Assembly (NCBI GenBank): GCA_025603075.1
Contig: MU626276.1
Coordinates: 115,309 to 179,308, forward strand
Direction of reading: 5' to 3'
Length of the DNA stretch: 64,000 nt
Origin: Neoconidiobolus thromboides FSU 785
Lineage: Eukaryota; Entomophthoromycota; Entomophthoromycetes; Entomophthorales; Neoconidiobolaceae
Shown: piece by piece, positions 11,318 to 24,611 of the stretch
Layout of the letters: each line of letters starts with the position of its first letter
How positions within the stretch are numbered: position 1 is the first letter of the stretch
Made by a program: the position numbers and the translations under genes
The notes under the pieces: generated by a model
Seen by the model: only the letters and a program-made list of their open reading frames with translations
Told to the model about the DNA's origin: nothing
The model's database searches: none

Positions 11318-13258
11318 TTAATTAAGTATGCTATTAAACATAACTTTGTATTTTTCTGGTAGTCCAAAAGTATTAATGGCCAATTTTACTTTGGCGACAG
11401 TGAAATCAATATCCATCCTATCTTTATCCTTAGTGAGATTCATAGCCAACTTATAAATTTGAAGTAGCTCAATAATATTAGTTTCGATCGTATCGATAGC
11501 TTCATTACTGATTAAACCTAATCCAAGGATAGTAGGAGAAGAAAGTATTTGTAAAAAACTATAAAACGAATATAGCGGGTACTCAAAATTTAAAATACTC
11601 ATTATTATTAAACAATCGTACTTATTATAGTTATTGATAGGATGTAGTCTAGTATCTAAATACTCTACGAGTGTTTTATATAATTTCTCGTTTTGTAAAC
11701 TATATATATTAATTTGTTTTAGTTTATCTTCAAAATAAGTAAAAGCTAAAACTCTATATATAAATAATATTCTCAATGAAGTTTCAAGTAAAGTTGGTAT
11801 ATACATTAGCGGAATATCTACTTGAATAGGTGCTTTGGACACAGTTGGATATATTAAACATAATTGTCTAATATAGATCGATAGAGTCTTTCTTATCTCA
11901 TGGATTCCTTTATATATGCAACAGTAAGTGCTAGGAAACACACATAAATAATGATCTAAATTTATAGCTTTATTACTGTTTGTGATAATACTATTTAGTG
12001 ATTTGATCGAAGCCTTATAGTATTTATTAATAAAATTTTGAACAAGGTTAAACTTGTCAGTTGGTAAAATTAATGACGAATATGGTATGCTCTTTAAATC
12101 TGTAACTCCTTTGAGGCTTTTTTCAAGATGATCAAATACTAACGAGTTCGTCATCATTATTTGATTATCATACATAGCAAATACTTTCTTGCAATCATTT
12201 CTTTGATTATCAGATTCGTCAAATTGCTCCCTAATCAAATAATAAAGAAATTCCGATTCTGAAAGGTCATATTCTTTAATAAGAGGAAAAGTACCATAAA
12301 AATCTTCACTAATTTTAGATGAAACAACAATCCATGCCCATATTTTTTTAAGGTTAATTAAATGCCTAATTTCTTCTTTACTTTTAGAATAGAGCTCTTT
12401 AGTATTTAATTTTAGTTTATCAATTCCTAGTAAATATGACATTCTCATAAGGGAACCTAAAAGTTGATGAGATAACTGGTAGTTATTTTGAATTATAAAG
12501 ACATCATGTAAAACGCTTAAAGCTTTAAGGCTTTCAAAACTAGGGTTATAACAGGCTTGCGAAATCAAAGGTAATATACTGTTTAAAATATTTTGACGAA
12601 TTTCATTAAAATCATCTCCTGGTAAAGATATATACTTGAAAGTAAGTGATGCCATCAGTGTTTTTGACATAAACCCTGGGTTTGATTGTTTTATATATAT
12701 AACTATTTCTTTAGGCTTAAAGTGAAACCCAGAACCATAAGCAAAACAATCATGTAAATGTATACTAGTTTCTAGAAAAGACCCATAATCGAAAGCTGTT
12801 GGAGAATTTCCTACATGCTCTGCACCTCTCCCAGTTCGATTTCTTAGAGATGTAAAGTCAGAGGATAAAAATTGTTTACTAAGAGACTCTTCGATTAAAT
12901 GAAGCTTTCTTTTTAAAGTTACATTTTGATTGATTAAGTATGTGCTGTTATTGGTTTCATTCATATTTCTATATTTAAACATCTCTAATACCCATTTTAA
13001 ATATGCTTTTAGTTCCATAGTTACATTCCTATTATAAAAAGGAGATTCTAGATGCGAAAGGAGTAAATTATCATCAAGAGAGTCTAAAGTTTCAATTAAT
13101 TGAAATATTCTAAATAGCTGAATTTCAAGTTCTTTTACTCTGTTTTCCAGTTTCTCTGCCTTTAATTTTAACTGAGTTTTATTTTCTTGTTTTAGCTCTT
13201 TTTTTTTGACTTTATCATTTATAATTGAATAGTTTATTATTTTAAACCCTTTTATCAT
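11318..13258 (-). CDS. Fungal transcription-factor domain protein lacking a zinc cluster
   Basis: Single-exon frame of 646 residues. Residues 17-55 are a charged coiled coil (KKKELKQENKTQLKLKAEK, then LENRVKELEIQL), the element that usually follows a Zn2Cys6 DNA-binding cluster. The middle region (about 170-420) resembles the fungal-specific regulatory domain: KALSVLHDVFIIQNNYQLSH, then LLGSLMRMSYLLGIDK, then an Ile/Trp-rich helix. No CxxCxxxKxxC motif is present in the frame or in about 300 bp upstream, and a stop lies seven codons before the start ATG, so it is either a zinc-less regulator, a 5'-truncated gene, or has a distant first exon I missed. Shares a 246 bp divergent promoter with SR140. 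Target unknown. Confidence 0.72.
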   Translation of the reverse strand: MIKGFKIINYSIINDKVKKKELKQENKTQLKLKAEKLENRVKELEIQLFRIFQLIETLDSLDDNLLLSHLESPFYNRNVTMELKAYLKWVLEMFKYRNMNETNNSTYLINQNVTLKRKLHLIEESLSKQFLSSDFTSLRNRTGRGAEHVGNSPTAFDYGSFLETSIHLHDCFAYGSGFHFKPKEIVIYIKQSNPGFMSKTLMASLTFKYISLPGDDFNEIRQNILNSILPLISQACYNPSFESLKALSVLHDVFIIQNNYQLSHQLLGSLMRMSYLLGIDKLKLNTKELYSKSKEEIRHLINLKKIWAWIVVSSKISEDFYGTFPLIKEYDLSESEFLYYLIREQFDESDNQRNDCKKVFAMYDNQIMMTNSLVFDHLEKSLKGVTDLKSIPYSSLILPTDKFNLVQNFINKYYKASIKSLNSIITNSNKAINLDHYLCVFPSTYCCIYKGIHEIRKTLSIYIRQLCLIYPTVSKAPIQVDIPLMYIPTLLETSLRILFIYRVLAFTYFEDKLKQINIYSLQNEKLYKTLVEYLDTRLHPINNYNKYDCLIIMSILNFEYPLYSFYSFLQILSSPTILGLGLISNEAIDTIETNIIELLQIYKLAMNLTKDKDRMDIDFTVAKVKLAINTFGLPEKYKVMFNSILN

Positions 13259-13504
13259 TATTATTGATGTAGCTGTTAATTATTATTAAAATGCTTATTT
13301 GATTTAATTACACTAAAAGTTCAAAAACTTAATTATATTTAATCACTTCATTTTAAGTTCAAATATGTTTTTGATTAATTTTATTTTGCTTATAAAATCA
13401 ACAAAGGAAAATGGTTGGATAATTTTATCCAATTAAGTCAATTCCTTTTATTTTTACTGAACGATTTTATTAATTTACAATAAAACTATTGATTGTTTTA
13501 TAAA

Positions 13505-15812
13505 ATGAAAGTAAATATACAATAATAAATAATAAAATAGATTAATGAGTTAGAAAAATACAGGGCAAAATAACGCGCCAACTAGATTTAAAAAGAATCC
13601 ATTTAAAAAGCATAAAGAAGAACTTGAATTAAAAAAGAAGGTTTCAACTATAAAAATACTCACTAAAAGTTGATGTTTTAACCCATTATATTCTTATTGC
13701 TAGAAAGAGTCCGAAGAAACCGCCAAAGTTTATGCTGATTTCTTAGCCTCATTTCAAGACTCTGGGGACGAGATAGAGGATACAGTCAAAAGACCTAACT
13801 TTATAAGCAAAGCGTTTGTAAAGGGAGAAACCATTAAACCTAGCAGTAAGTAGTCAAAATTAGACTTGGACCTAGTTAAAACTTTATTGTTTATTTTTCA
13901 TATTATATGAATATATTCTAATCTTATTATTTTTATTCTATCCCTTTGAATATTTTATATATTCTTTTGCTTAGCCGCGTTTAATAATGAGCCAAACCAA
14001 CAGTTTTCAAATCAGGTTGTGAATCATAATGAGCTATATAAACCTCCATTACTGCCATCTTTAAACACTAACTTTGTCAAAGAAACCAAAGTAGCTGCTT
14101 TAAATTATACTAGAATACCCGCTGTATCTACTAGTAAAGATAGCAATAATGGCGGTAAAAAAGTTAGGGCAATGGATGAGTTTTTACAAGAAATTAAAAA
14201 ACAACATGAAGCTGAAGAAATAATACGATCAAATTTCAAATATCAAAATAGTGCAAATTTTAAGCAGTTCCAAACCTATTCTAACCCATTAAAGAAAAAG
14301 CCAGAGATAGCTCAAAAGGCAGTTGTTGAAAATGGCGACCCTACTTCAACCTGCTTATATTTAGGTAATATTAGCTCAGAGCTTAACGAAGAAATTATTT
14401 GCCAAAACTTTGGGGCTTTTGGAGCTATTGCGAGTGTAAAGATTACTGTACCTAGAAACCTTGAAGAAGGATCACGAGTTCGTCCTTGTGCTTTTGTTTC
14501 TTTTATGGATAGAGAAAGCGCAGTTTCAGCTAAGAATGTGATGGATGGAACTGTATTATTAGGCCAAACATTAAAGATAGGATGGGGAAAACCAATTATT
14601 ATACCAGAAAAGCCATTTTATGATGCAAGTGATAAATCAAAAGTCATTAAAACTGGTAATCCATTTAATGCACGAACAGTCGCGTCAGCTGAAGTTTCAG
14701 CCGACTTTAAAGCGGTTCAGTTTTCATATGGGCGAGCTCCACAACCTTTTGAGGGTCAAAACAAAAACGTTCTTCGTCTAGAGGTACAGGTTAAGATACC
14801 CCAAGATAGGACAATTTTAAAGCTCATTCACCAGACAATTGAATATGTCCTTTTGTATGGGTATGACTTTGAGGGACATTTATTGCAAAAAGAAGCAAAT
14901 AATGAAAAGTATCAATTTTTATATGATACAGAATGTGATGAGCATATTTATTATCGATGGAAGCTTTATTCTTTATTACAAGGCGATCTTGTAGATTCAT
15001 GGAGAACAGAATCATTTCGTATCTTTGAAGATGGGCCTTATTTCATTCCTCCACCATTATCTGGAAGCAATAATAGAACCCATACTTTAAACAAAGTAAA
15101 GGAAGTCTCTCTTCCTTATGATTCGGATGATAGTGACGTAGTAAATAGAAAAGGTCATAATGTTGAGAAAAAAGAGAATGAGGTGGATGAATGGGTTGGG
15201 TTTTTCAAGCAATTAAACGAATTAAACCTGGATCGAAATAGAATAGGATTAGCAATGGTTTTTGCTTTAGAACACGTTTCACAATCAGAAAAATTGGTAG
15301 GTATGATTCGAAGTGCTTTAATCAAAGAAGGCAATGAGTTGAATAAATCGTTAGCAATTTTATACTTAATCTCAGATATACTTTATAATCTTAGTCCAAC
15401 AGTACCACAAGCATGGAAACTAAGGGCATGTATCGAGCAACATTTAGAAGCCTTTTTCAAACACGTTCATTCTCAGTATCGTGGTATCGTAGCTCGACTT
15501 AAAGCAGAATCGTTTCGTAGACAATTTGCAGTATTGTTGGAATTATGGGAATCCTCCTTAATCTTACCCACTACTTTTTTGAGCCGACTAACAAATCTTT
15601 TAAATCATGGACAGCCAGAGTTACCACAAGAGCTAACCAATGTAGTTCAGCACAATCCTATTTATCAGGATAATTTAGATGCACCTGAAGGAATAATTGA
15701 AGAAAAGATTGAAGTAGTTAAACCAAAGGCAGTAAAGAAGAGCAATAAAAAGCGCAGTAGGAAGATAACTCAGGTTTTAGAAGAAGATGAAGATTTGGAT
15801 ATGTTTGGATAA
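13505..15812 (+). CDS. U2SURP: U2 snRNP-associated SURP protein SR140
   Basis: Splicing factor associated with the U2 snRNP. Exons 13505-13510 (ATG AAA only), 13554-13640, 13704-13845 and 13975-15812 give 690 residues. N-terminal KKHKEELELKKK and ETAKVYADFLASFQDSG match the human N-terminal region; the RRM (about 200-285) has TCLYLGNISSELNEEIICQN and KIGWGKPIIIPEKPF; the SURP module (about 345-415) has LIHQTIEYVLLYG and YYRWKLYSLLQGD; a CID-like domain follows (about 480-620), and the tail is basic then acidic. The 6-nt first exon was chosen because the alternative ATG at 13544 meets TAG two codons later, and that TAG is a good acceptor in phase. The donor of intron 2 (GTTTCA) is weak. Confidence 0.93.
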
Positions 15813-16411
15813 ACTTTTAGCTTCTAGTTTATATTATATTAATAAAATCTATACGAAATTTCAACTGAGTTCTATTCAATAATGATATATAGTTTTCAAT
15901 GTTTTTAATACTCTTTTATTTGAATTTAAACAATTTTTATTATTATAAAATATTATAAAGTACTATAAGTCACAAATAATTTTAAACTAGTTTTATCAAA
16001 CAGCTTAGTCTAAGATATTATAGTTTTAAAATTGAATTATTGTCTTGGCTGCTCTAATTTTCATGAATGGTGTATTCATAATATATATATATATATAAAG
16101 TATTGCTTTCATAATGATTGTTAATCTTTGTATACTAATATGTGATTATTAAATTTCAAACATGACAAACATTAGAATTAGCATTATAAATCGATAGCTA
16201 ATATCAAAACACAACTCAATTTTAGTTACTTTAATAATATAGGTAAAAAAATTTCAAAAGAACCAAAAATAAACTGTTGATACAGCATTTTAGCCTTCAA
16301 CTTTCTTAAGAAGGATGAAAATTGATGAAAAGTAAGCTTAAAATGTTATTAGCAAGTATAATAGACTCAAGAGAAAAAGGTTCAAAGGTATTAGTTTGAA
16401 ACTTAGTGAAA
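15813..16411. other. SR140-IGO1 convergent spacer
   Basis: About 600 bp of AT-rich DNA with a short AT dinucleotide run (about 16080-16096). No gene recognised. Confidence 0.5.
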
Positions 16412-16858
16412 CTATTCTTTTTTAGCTTCAATGTTCGATTTATCTTCTTCACCCTTACTCAAAATGTTTTCTCTATTTGGTGGAGTCCCAGTTAATGTAT
16501 TAATAGCAGCATTTGTAGGGCTAGAGTGAGGAATGGTTTCAGGAGAAGGGTGTTCCACGCCTATTGGTGCTGAGTTTTTTCCTGCTTTTTGCATAGCGTA
16601 ATCCCCAGAGTCAAAGTATTTCCTTTCCTATTTTTAATAAATATAATAAATAAATGTTTTCATTAAAATGTTAGCTAATATTACTTTAACTTTAGGCATC
16701 ATCACATTTTTATTGGTTGGAAGTTTACCATATAAACGAAACGATTTTAACTCTTCTTCGGATAGTTTCTATAATGTATCAATATTAATTTTTATAAATT
16801 TGCTTAGTCTGCAGTTTATTACACTTAAGTCAATCTTATTCTGTTTAGCGGGAAGCAT
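16412..16858 (-). CDS. IGO1: Endosulfine/ARPP-19 family PP2A inhibitor
   Basis: When phosphorylated by Greatwall/Rim15 kinase, this family inhibits PP2A-B55 and controls mitotic entry or quiescence. Exons 16823-16858, 16685-16768 and 16412-16627 give 111 residues. The signature phospho-site block RKYFDSGDYAMQKAGK is complete and the preceding RLYGKLPTNKN aligns with the Igo1 MYGKLPSKKD block. The Ser in FDSGDY is the expected Greatwall target. The C-terminal half is polar with SP and TP sites. Ends in TAG. Both introns are in phase 0. Short compared with yeast Igo1 (168) but near human ENSA (121). Confidence 0.93.
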
Positions 16859-17954
16859 CTTATATTAAATAAAAAAACAATCAATTTTTGTATTGAAAAT
16901 TTTATAGCTAGACAATGATGATGACAAGACAAACTTAAATTCTATTGGCTAAAAATTAGGTCATGAACTTAATGGGTGCGTTACTTGATAAGCAAAATTT
17001 AGAATTAACGTTAAAACCGGAGATATTTAGTAAATCAAAATTTAGGTGCCAAATTGGCAGGGAGTTGTTATCACTGAATTTTTTTCTCCCAAGACAATTT
17101 TTAGTAAGATGAATTACAATTTAATAGAGCTATTGTTCAAACTGATTTTGAAACGTTAAAATAATTCTTTGTTCAAAAATAGCTTTTATAAACGCTATAG
17201 AACCAAACAAAACTTTTTGATATATATAATGATTGCTTACTTGACATAAAGAATAGTATAGAGTTTTTTCTAGTGAATAACTTATTTTAAATTAGCTCTT
17301 AAATCAAATTATTAGTTCCAGATAAAAGAATATTTACTTTTATCCGACTAACTTTATAACAAGTTAAAGAATTTTATTTGAAAAAATAAAAGGCAAATTG
17401 CTTATTTATTAATAGTAACATGTGATTACTAAGGGTGGTTATCTTTTATTTTTGTTAATAAGTGATATTTCTATCTGGATATGTTTTGTTATACTTTATT
17501 AATCTAATTAGTTACTCAAAATTTAAGCTTAAAAAGTAAACAAATAGCTGTAGTGAAAAGAACTTTAAAATTTAACCATTTTATTCTAAAAATAAAGTTC
17601 AAATTACTGAAACCATTGATTTAAATAATTTATCACAATATGATATATTTAATGTCATGGAAAAAATGTCTAAATACACATATACTTGCCATATTTTTGA
17701 TTAAATGATGTCAAATAATTTCATTTATTAAAAATATAATAATTTTCATTATTTAGTTTTTAAATTAAACTTTATTTAGCTAAAAAGAAGCATAAACTTT
17801 AATTAAGGGGTAAATTAAAGAGCTAGAATAGGAATGGGATTACGACTTAGGTTCAAGGAAAATGTGGCATTTGAATTAACTGAAAATATAAAAAGAAGCT
17901 TATAATAATTTTTTTCTACTTTTTTATCAAAATCAAAACTTATTTATTTCAACA
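16859..17954. other. IGO1-STE13 divergent spacer
   Basis: 1.1 kb of AT-rich DNA with scattered stops in all frames. No repeat-family copy, RNA gene or coding exon recognised. Confidence 0.5.
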
Positions 17955-20900
17955 ATGAGTTTACCGCTGTTACCTGAGAATAAAAAAGATGTCCAGAATA
18001 CCAATACGAATGGCAGAGATCAATATATGCTATTAAACGAAGAAAACTTGACTGATGAATGTACCTTTATTGAAGAAGGATATAATGATGAATATATAAA
18101 AGAAGGTCAATTTAATAAGGTAAATATAAAGAAATAACAGAAAATAAGTAATGACTTTAATTTATGTAGTGTGTCAAAAATAAATATGCTACCATAACCT
18201 TAATTGTATTAATTTTATTATGTATAGTAGGGTTCCTAATAGACTTTGTATATTGTAAAATTAAGTTTTATATTATAAATATAATTTATTTATTTGTATT
18301 AGATGATTATTTATTTCCTAAAGTAAATGATTTATCTCAAGTTAATAAAGATAATTTAAACGAAGCTCAACTTAAAGGTAGCTTAAGTGAATTGGATAAC
18401 CCTCAGATAGATCAACTATTGATAAATAAAAAAGTATTTGAGTTAGATGATATATATAATAGTACCTTTAGACCAGAGACCTCAAACTGGGAGTGGGTTG
18501 AAGGTGATAATGATGGTTTATATACTTATGAAGAGCGTGCCACTGGAAAAATTTATTTAAAACATGCTTCCATGTTATTTAACTTTAACACTCAATTTGA
18601 AGACAAAGTATTAATTACACGTCAAGAAATTGATAAACATGATTCAAAACATCCCTTCAATTTTTATAAAATATCGGCCGATCTTAATTATATTATGGTT
18701 GCAAATCGATATGATAAAGTTTGGCGTCACTCATATACTTCACGTTATCGTATCTTTGACCTTAAAAATAGAAGTAAAGAACCATTGTTAATTTCACCTG
18801 GAAGATTTATAAAAAAATCAAAATCCGATAATGAACAAAAAGATGTTGAAGAAGATTTTATATCATTATTTAAATGGAGTCCAAAAGGTCATGATATTAG
18901 CTTTGTTTATCGTAATGATGTATTTGTATTAACTCATGAATTTAAAAAATTACGTAAAGTATCTAAAAATGGAAGTGAGGATATTATTAATGGAATACCT
19001 GATTGGGTTTATGAAGAAGAAGTATTTGCTTCAGATACCGCTATGTGGTGGTCTTTAGATGGAACTTATCTTGCTTATTTATCTTTTGATGATAGTAAAG
19101 TTAATACGTTTCAAGTACCATTGTATACAAATGAAGCTATTATTAAACATAAGAACTTATTACCCACAGCTTTACCTAAACTACCAAATCAAATAGAACA
19201 ATCTCAAATTCAAAATTGGTTAAATAAGTTTGATGATTATCCACAGTATCTTAAATTTAAGTATCCAAAAGTAAATTTATATATTATATTATATCAGTAT
19301 ATTAATTTTGTATTTATTATTTAATATTATTTAGTCTGGGCATAATAATCCAAAAGTGACTTTGAAATTATATCAAAGTAGGGATGATGAAAAATTCCAA
19401 GATAACTTAGATATATTAGATACGTTTCCATTGTTCAATGTAGAAATAGATATACAGTCTTATTTAAAAACAAAAAATATTGATTATAAATTACAAAATT
19501 TAGTACCAAGTATATTAAAAGATAAGGATAGAATTATATCGGATGTAGTATGGACAACAGAAAAAGGAAAATTGTTATTTCGATTTACTAATAGGCAACA
19601 AGATTTTATTGTTACTTGTATTATCAACATAAATGATTTAAATAGTATAACAGAACATGATATTGATAATAATATTAAAAATATTAAGGGTAAAGTTATC
19701 AGATTAGAATTAGGAGGTAAAGATTTTTCTAATAATTTGGATGGAGATGGTGGATGGTATCAAACGGATTCTCATTCTATTTATGTAATACCAAAAAATG
19801 ATAAATTTGGAATTAATGAAGCAAGTTATATTGATAAAATAGTTTATAATAATCATTATCATTTTGCTTTATTTAATTTAAATTCAGATGAACCAATAAA
19901 AATATTAACAAAAGGAAACTATGATGTTGAATCAATTGAAGGTTATGATAATAAAAACGGAATACTTTATTATAAAAGTAGAGAATTACATTCTACTGCT
20001 AGTCATATATTTTCTATTAAAATTGATATTGGAAATAAAAAACATATTTCAAATGAAACATCAACTTCACTACAAAGTATGAGATCATTGCCTTTGACAG
20101 AGAATGAAAAACAAAATAAATTAGATTTAGATAATTTAGGTCATTTCAATTCCAGAGTATCACCTAATGGAATATATATGATATTAAGCTATCTTGGACC
20201 ACATATACCTTATCAAGTATTAATCAAATCTGGCGAAATAGAAGAAGCCAAAGCATTAATTAATAATCAAAAATTATTTAAAAAACTATCAGGTTATCTT
20301 TTACCACAAGTAAAATTTAGAGAAATTAAAGTAAATGGTCAAACTCTTAATTCAAAGGAAATACTGCCTCCACAATTTCAACCTAAGTCTAATAAATATC
20401 GTTTATTGTTTCGTTGTTATGGTGGTCCAGAATCTCAATTAGTTACAAGGAACTTTGAATTAAATTTCCATACTTGGTTAACTTCAAGTCATTCTGATAT
20501 TGCTGTTATTACTGTTGATGGTCGAGGTACTGCCTATAAAGGACGTAAATTTGCAGTTGGGATTACTGGCAATTTAGGTCAACAAGAAGCGCAAGATCAA
20601 TTAGGGGCTGCTAAATTATATTCTAATTATAGCTGGGTTCATAAAGATCGATTAGCTATTTGGGGATGGTCCTATGGTGGATTCCTTACTTCTAAAGTAG
20701 TTGAAGCAGATAATCAAACTCAATTTAAAGTAGCTATTTCAGTAGCTCCAGTAACAGATTGGCGATTTTATGATTCTATTTATACTGAAAGATACATGAA
20801 ATTACCAGAATATAATATGCAAGGTTATAATGAAGCGGCAGTTCATGATGTTTTAAATTTCAATAATACCAATTATTTATTGTTACATGGAGTAGCAGAT

Positions 20901-21071
20901 GACAACGTTCATTATCAAAATTCCTTAAATCTTTTAAATTTATTTTCTCAATTTAATATAACGAAACCTAAGTTTCATTCGTTTACTGACAATGATCATT
21001 CTATTGCTATTCCTCATGCTAATAAGCATCTTTATACACGTATCATTGATCATTTAAATAATTATTTATAG
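17955..21071 (+). CDS. STE13: Type II membrane dipeptidyl aminopeptidase
   Basis: Serine dipeptidyl peptidase of the S9B (DPP4) family; fungal members sit in the late Golgi (Ste13) or vacuole (Dap2). Exons 17955-18119, 18170-18254, 18303-19270 and 19335-21071 give 984 residues. A 60-residue acidic cytosolic tail precedes one membrane anchor (about 61-82, TITLIVLILLCIVGFLI) encoded by exon 2. The beta-propeller covers the middle; the alpha/beta hydrolase triad is visible in GWSYGGFLTSKV (Ser), GVADDNVHYQNS (Asp) and DNDHSIAIPHANKH (His). WVYEEEVFA carries the Glu pair that binds the substrate amino terminus. Ste13 or Dap2 cannot be separated here. Ends with TAG, convergent with RIO2 146 bp away. 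Confidence 0.94.
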
Positions 21072-21217
21072 CTATAGTTATTTTATTATTAATAAAGTTT
21101 ACCTTTTCTTTGTTTAAAGTTATAACATTATATTTATACAAAAATTAAAAAATGACTTTATATCAAATAAACATGTTTATTTTATCTATAGTTTAAATGA
21201 ATTATTAAATTTTAAAG

Positions 21218-22696
<1,479 letters not shown>

Positions 22697-23722
22697 TTTT
22701 GGACTTCAAAGTAAGAAAAAGGTAAAGTTAAATTTTCAAAATTTTATTTTTTAGTTTAAGTTGAATTAAATCAAGAAAAAATTCAATATCATGGATTTTG
22801 TATTTTATAATAGATCATTATAAAATTTGTTATAAAATTTATTATTTGATATAGTAAATATACTGATGATAATAAAAGTATTTTCACAATATTCATTATA
22901 GATACATAAGTTAAATAAAAAGTATTTAATATTTTGATAAAATTATGAATTTTTATTTAAATATAATATAAATATCAATGAGATTATTAGTCAAATAATT
23001 ATAAAATTTGGTAATACTCTATATATAACAAATTGATAAAGATCCAGACTATTATACATAGATTTTGAAAATTATAGATTAAAGCCTTAGATAAAACTTT
23101 ATAAATTTTTGTTTACATCTCAGGACAATAATCTTTTAAAATTTAAGAATGTTTTGGCTTCATTACTTTTTTTATTTTTTGAGTGCTATTTGAGCGGAAT
23201 TTATTAGCAAAATTCTTAAACAGAAAAATACATCCCCATTTATTTTTCATTTATTTTGATCCTTCTGCAAATATTTAAAACTGAAAGTCTAAAAAATTTC
23301 CGAAAACTCATTAGAAAATTCAGGCTTAAAACATGATATTGATTGTAGCCATACCTTCAAAATACACATCCATATAAGGAAGTTTTAAGGATACAATATA
23401 ATGCAGTAGCCTTGCCTACTAATATATATTCACTATAACTGTGTTTATATAATAAATATGAAATAAAATCAGCAATAATTTAATTAATTATCCGCAACAA
23501 TGAGCTCATAACTGAGTTATCCAAAACAAAATTAAGTCATTTTTAATACAAATAGCCTAAAGATAGAATATTATGAGCTAATAATTTGCCCAAATTTAAG
23601 GCATAATCTACACTCAAGTACCAAACATAATCTTAACCTTAAACATGTGATTCTATTTAATTTTCATTGTATTTTTTTAATTATTTAGTTTTTTTATTTT
23701 TTTAATTACTCTTTTAACGAAA
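22697..23722. other. RIO2-NPC2 divergent spacer with one repeat copy
   Basis: 1 kb, AT-rich, holding copy D of the inverted-repeat family. Otherwise no coding or RNA signal seen. Confidence 0.55.
23146..23243 (-). mobile_element. MITE-like element, copy D
   Basis: The left end is decayed (AAGAATGTTTTGGCTTCATT), the right end intact (ACATCCCCATT). The interior GTGCTATTTGAGCGGAAT is recognisable. Confidence 0.78.
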
Positions 23723-24288
23723 ATGAAATTAAACTTGCCATTACTTTTAGTATGCTTAACCAACGTGATAGCAAGCTTTAACCCAAATAATAAAGATTTT
23801 AACCTTGGAGAACAAAGTTTGGATAAGTGTAGCGAGATTGAATTATCAAAGAAGGTTTTATATGATTGTTCAAAACGAGAAGCACCATTAAAGATTCATA
23901 ACGTAGTTTTAAATCCTAACCCACCAAAAAGAGGTAAAAAACTGGAGATCAAAGCTTCTGGGTACACTAGTGAAGATATTTTACCTGGATCAAAACTCAA
24001 AATTGCTGTTAAGTTAGGTTTGATTAAGTTAATAGAATTAAATTATGACTTGTGTGATACAGTCAAGGATTATGGATTGGAATGCCCTGTTAAAAAAGGA
24101 CCAGTCAATGTCACTACTTCGGTTGATTTACCAAATGAAATTCCTATGGTAATTTAAGTAATTTTATTGAGTAAAATATACATTAACTAGTATTTTAGGG
24201 GACTTTCATTGTTGATGCTGTTGCTACTTCAAATGAAAAGAAAGAGTTGGCACATATCATAGCTAAACTTCACTTTTCTTTTAACTAA
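23723..24288 (+). CDS. NPC2: ML-domain lipid transfer protein, NPC2 type
   Basis: Secreted or vacuolar sterol/phospholipid carrier (PG/PI transfer protein, MD-2-related lipid-recognition fold). Exons 23723-24148 and 24199-24288 give 171 residues; yeast Npc2 is 173. Signal peptide MKLNLPLLLVCLTNVIAS, then a pro-like segment, then the ML domain with LKIHNVVLNPNPPKRGKKLE, the Cys pair CDTVKDYGLECPVKKGP and a C-terminal strand HIIAKLHFSFN. Conserved cysteines of the fold are present (C36, C49 and the later pair). One phase-0 intron. Confidence 0.93.
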
Positions 24289-24611
24289 ATAGGCATTAAC
24301 TTGTATTTTATTCGCTTTTATAAATGAATATTTAATTTGGCCAATATAAATCATTATTTATTAATTTTTTATTTTACTTTATTTATGATATTAAAATCAG
24401 CTACATTAAATCGTTAAATAAAAAAAACATTTTTTAGAGTTAGTATTTATTCTCGTCGTGTTTTAAAGAAAATAGCACTGGAAAATTAGAATGTAGACAA
24501 TAACTTATAAAGAATCGGTTTACATTCATTGACTCTTTTTCTTAAGCATTAGTCTTAATCCTTACACCAAAATTATAATTTAAAAAGTTTTTCAAATGCA
24601 GCATAACAAAT
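24289..24611. other. NPC2-PP4 convergent spacer
   Basis: 323 bp, AT-rich, no feature recognised. Confidence 0.5.
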
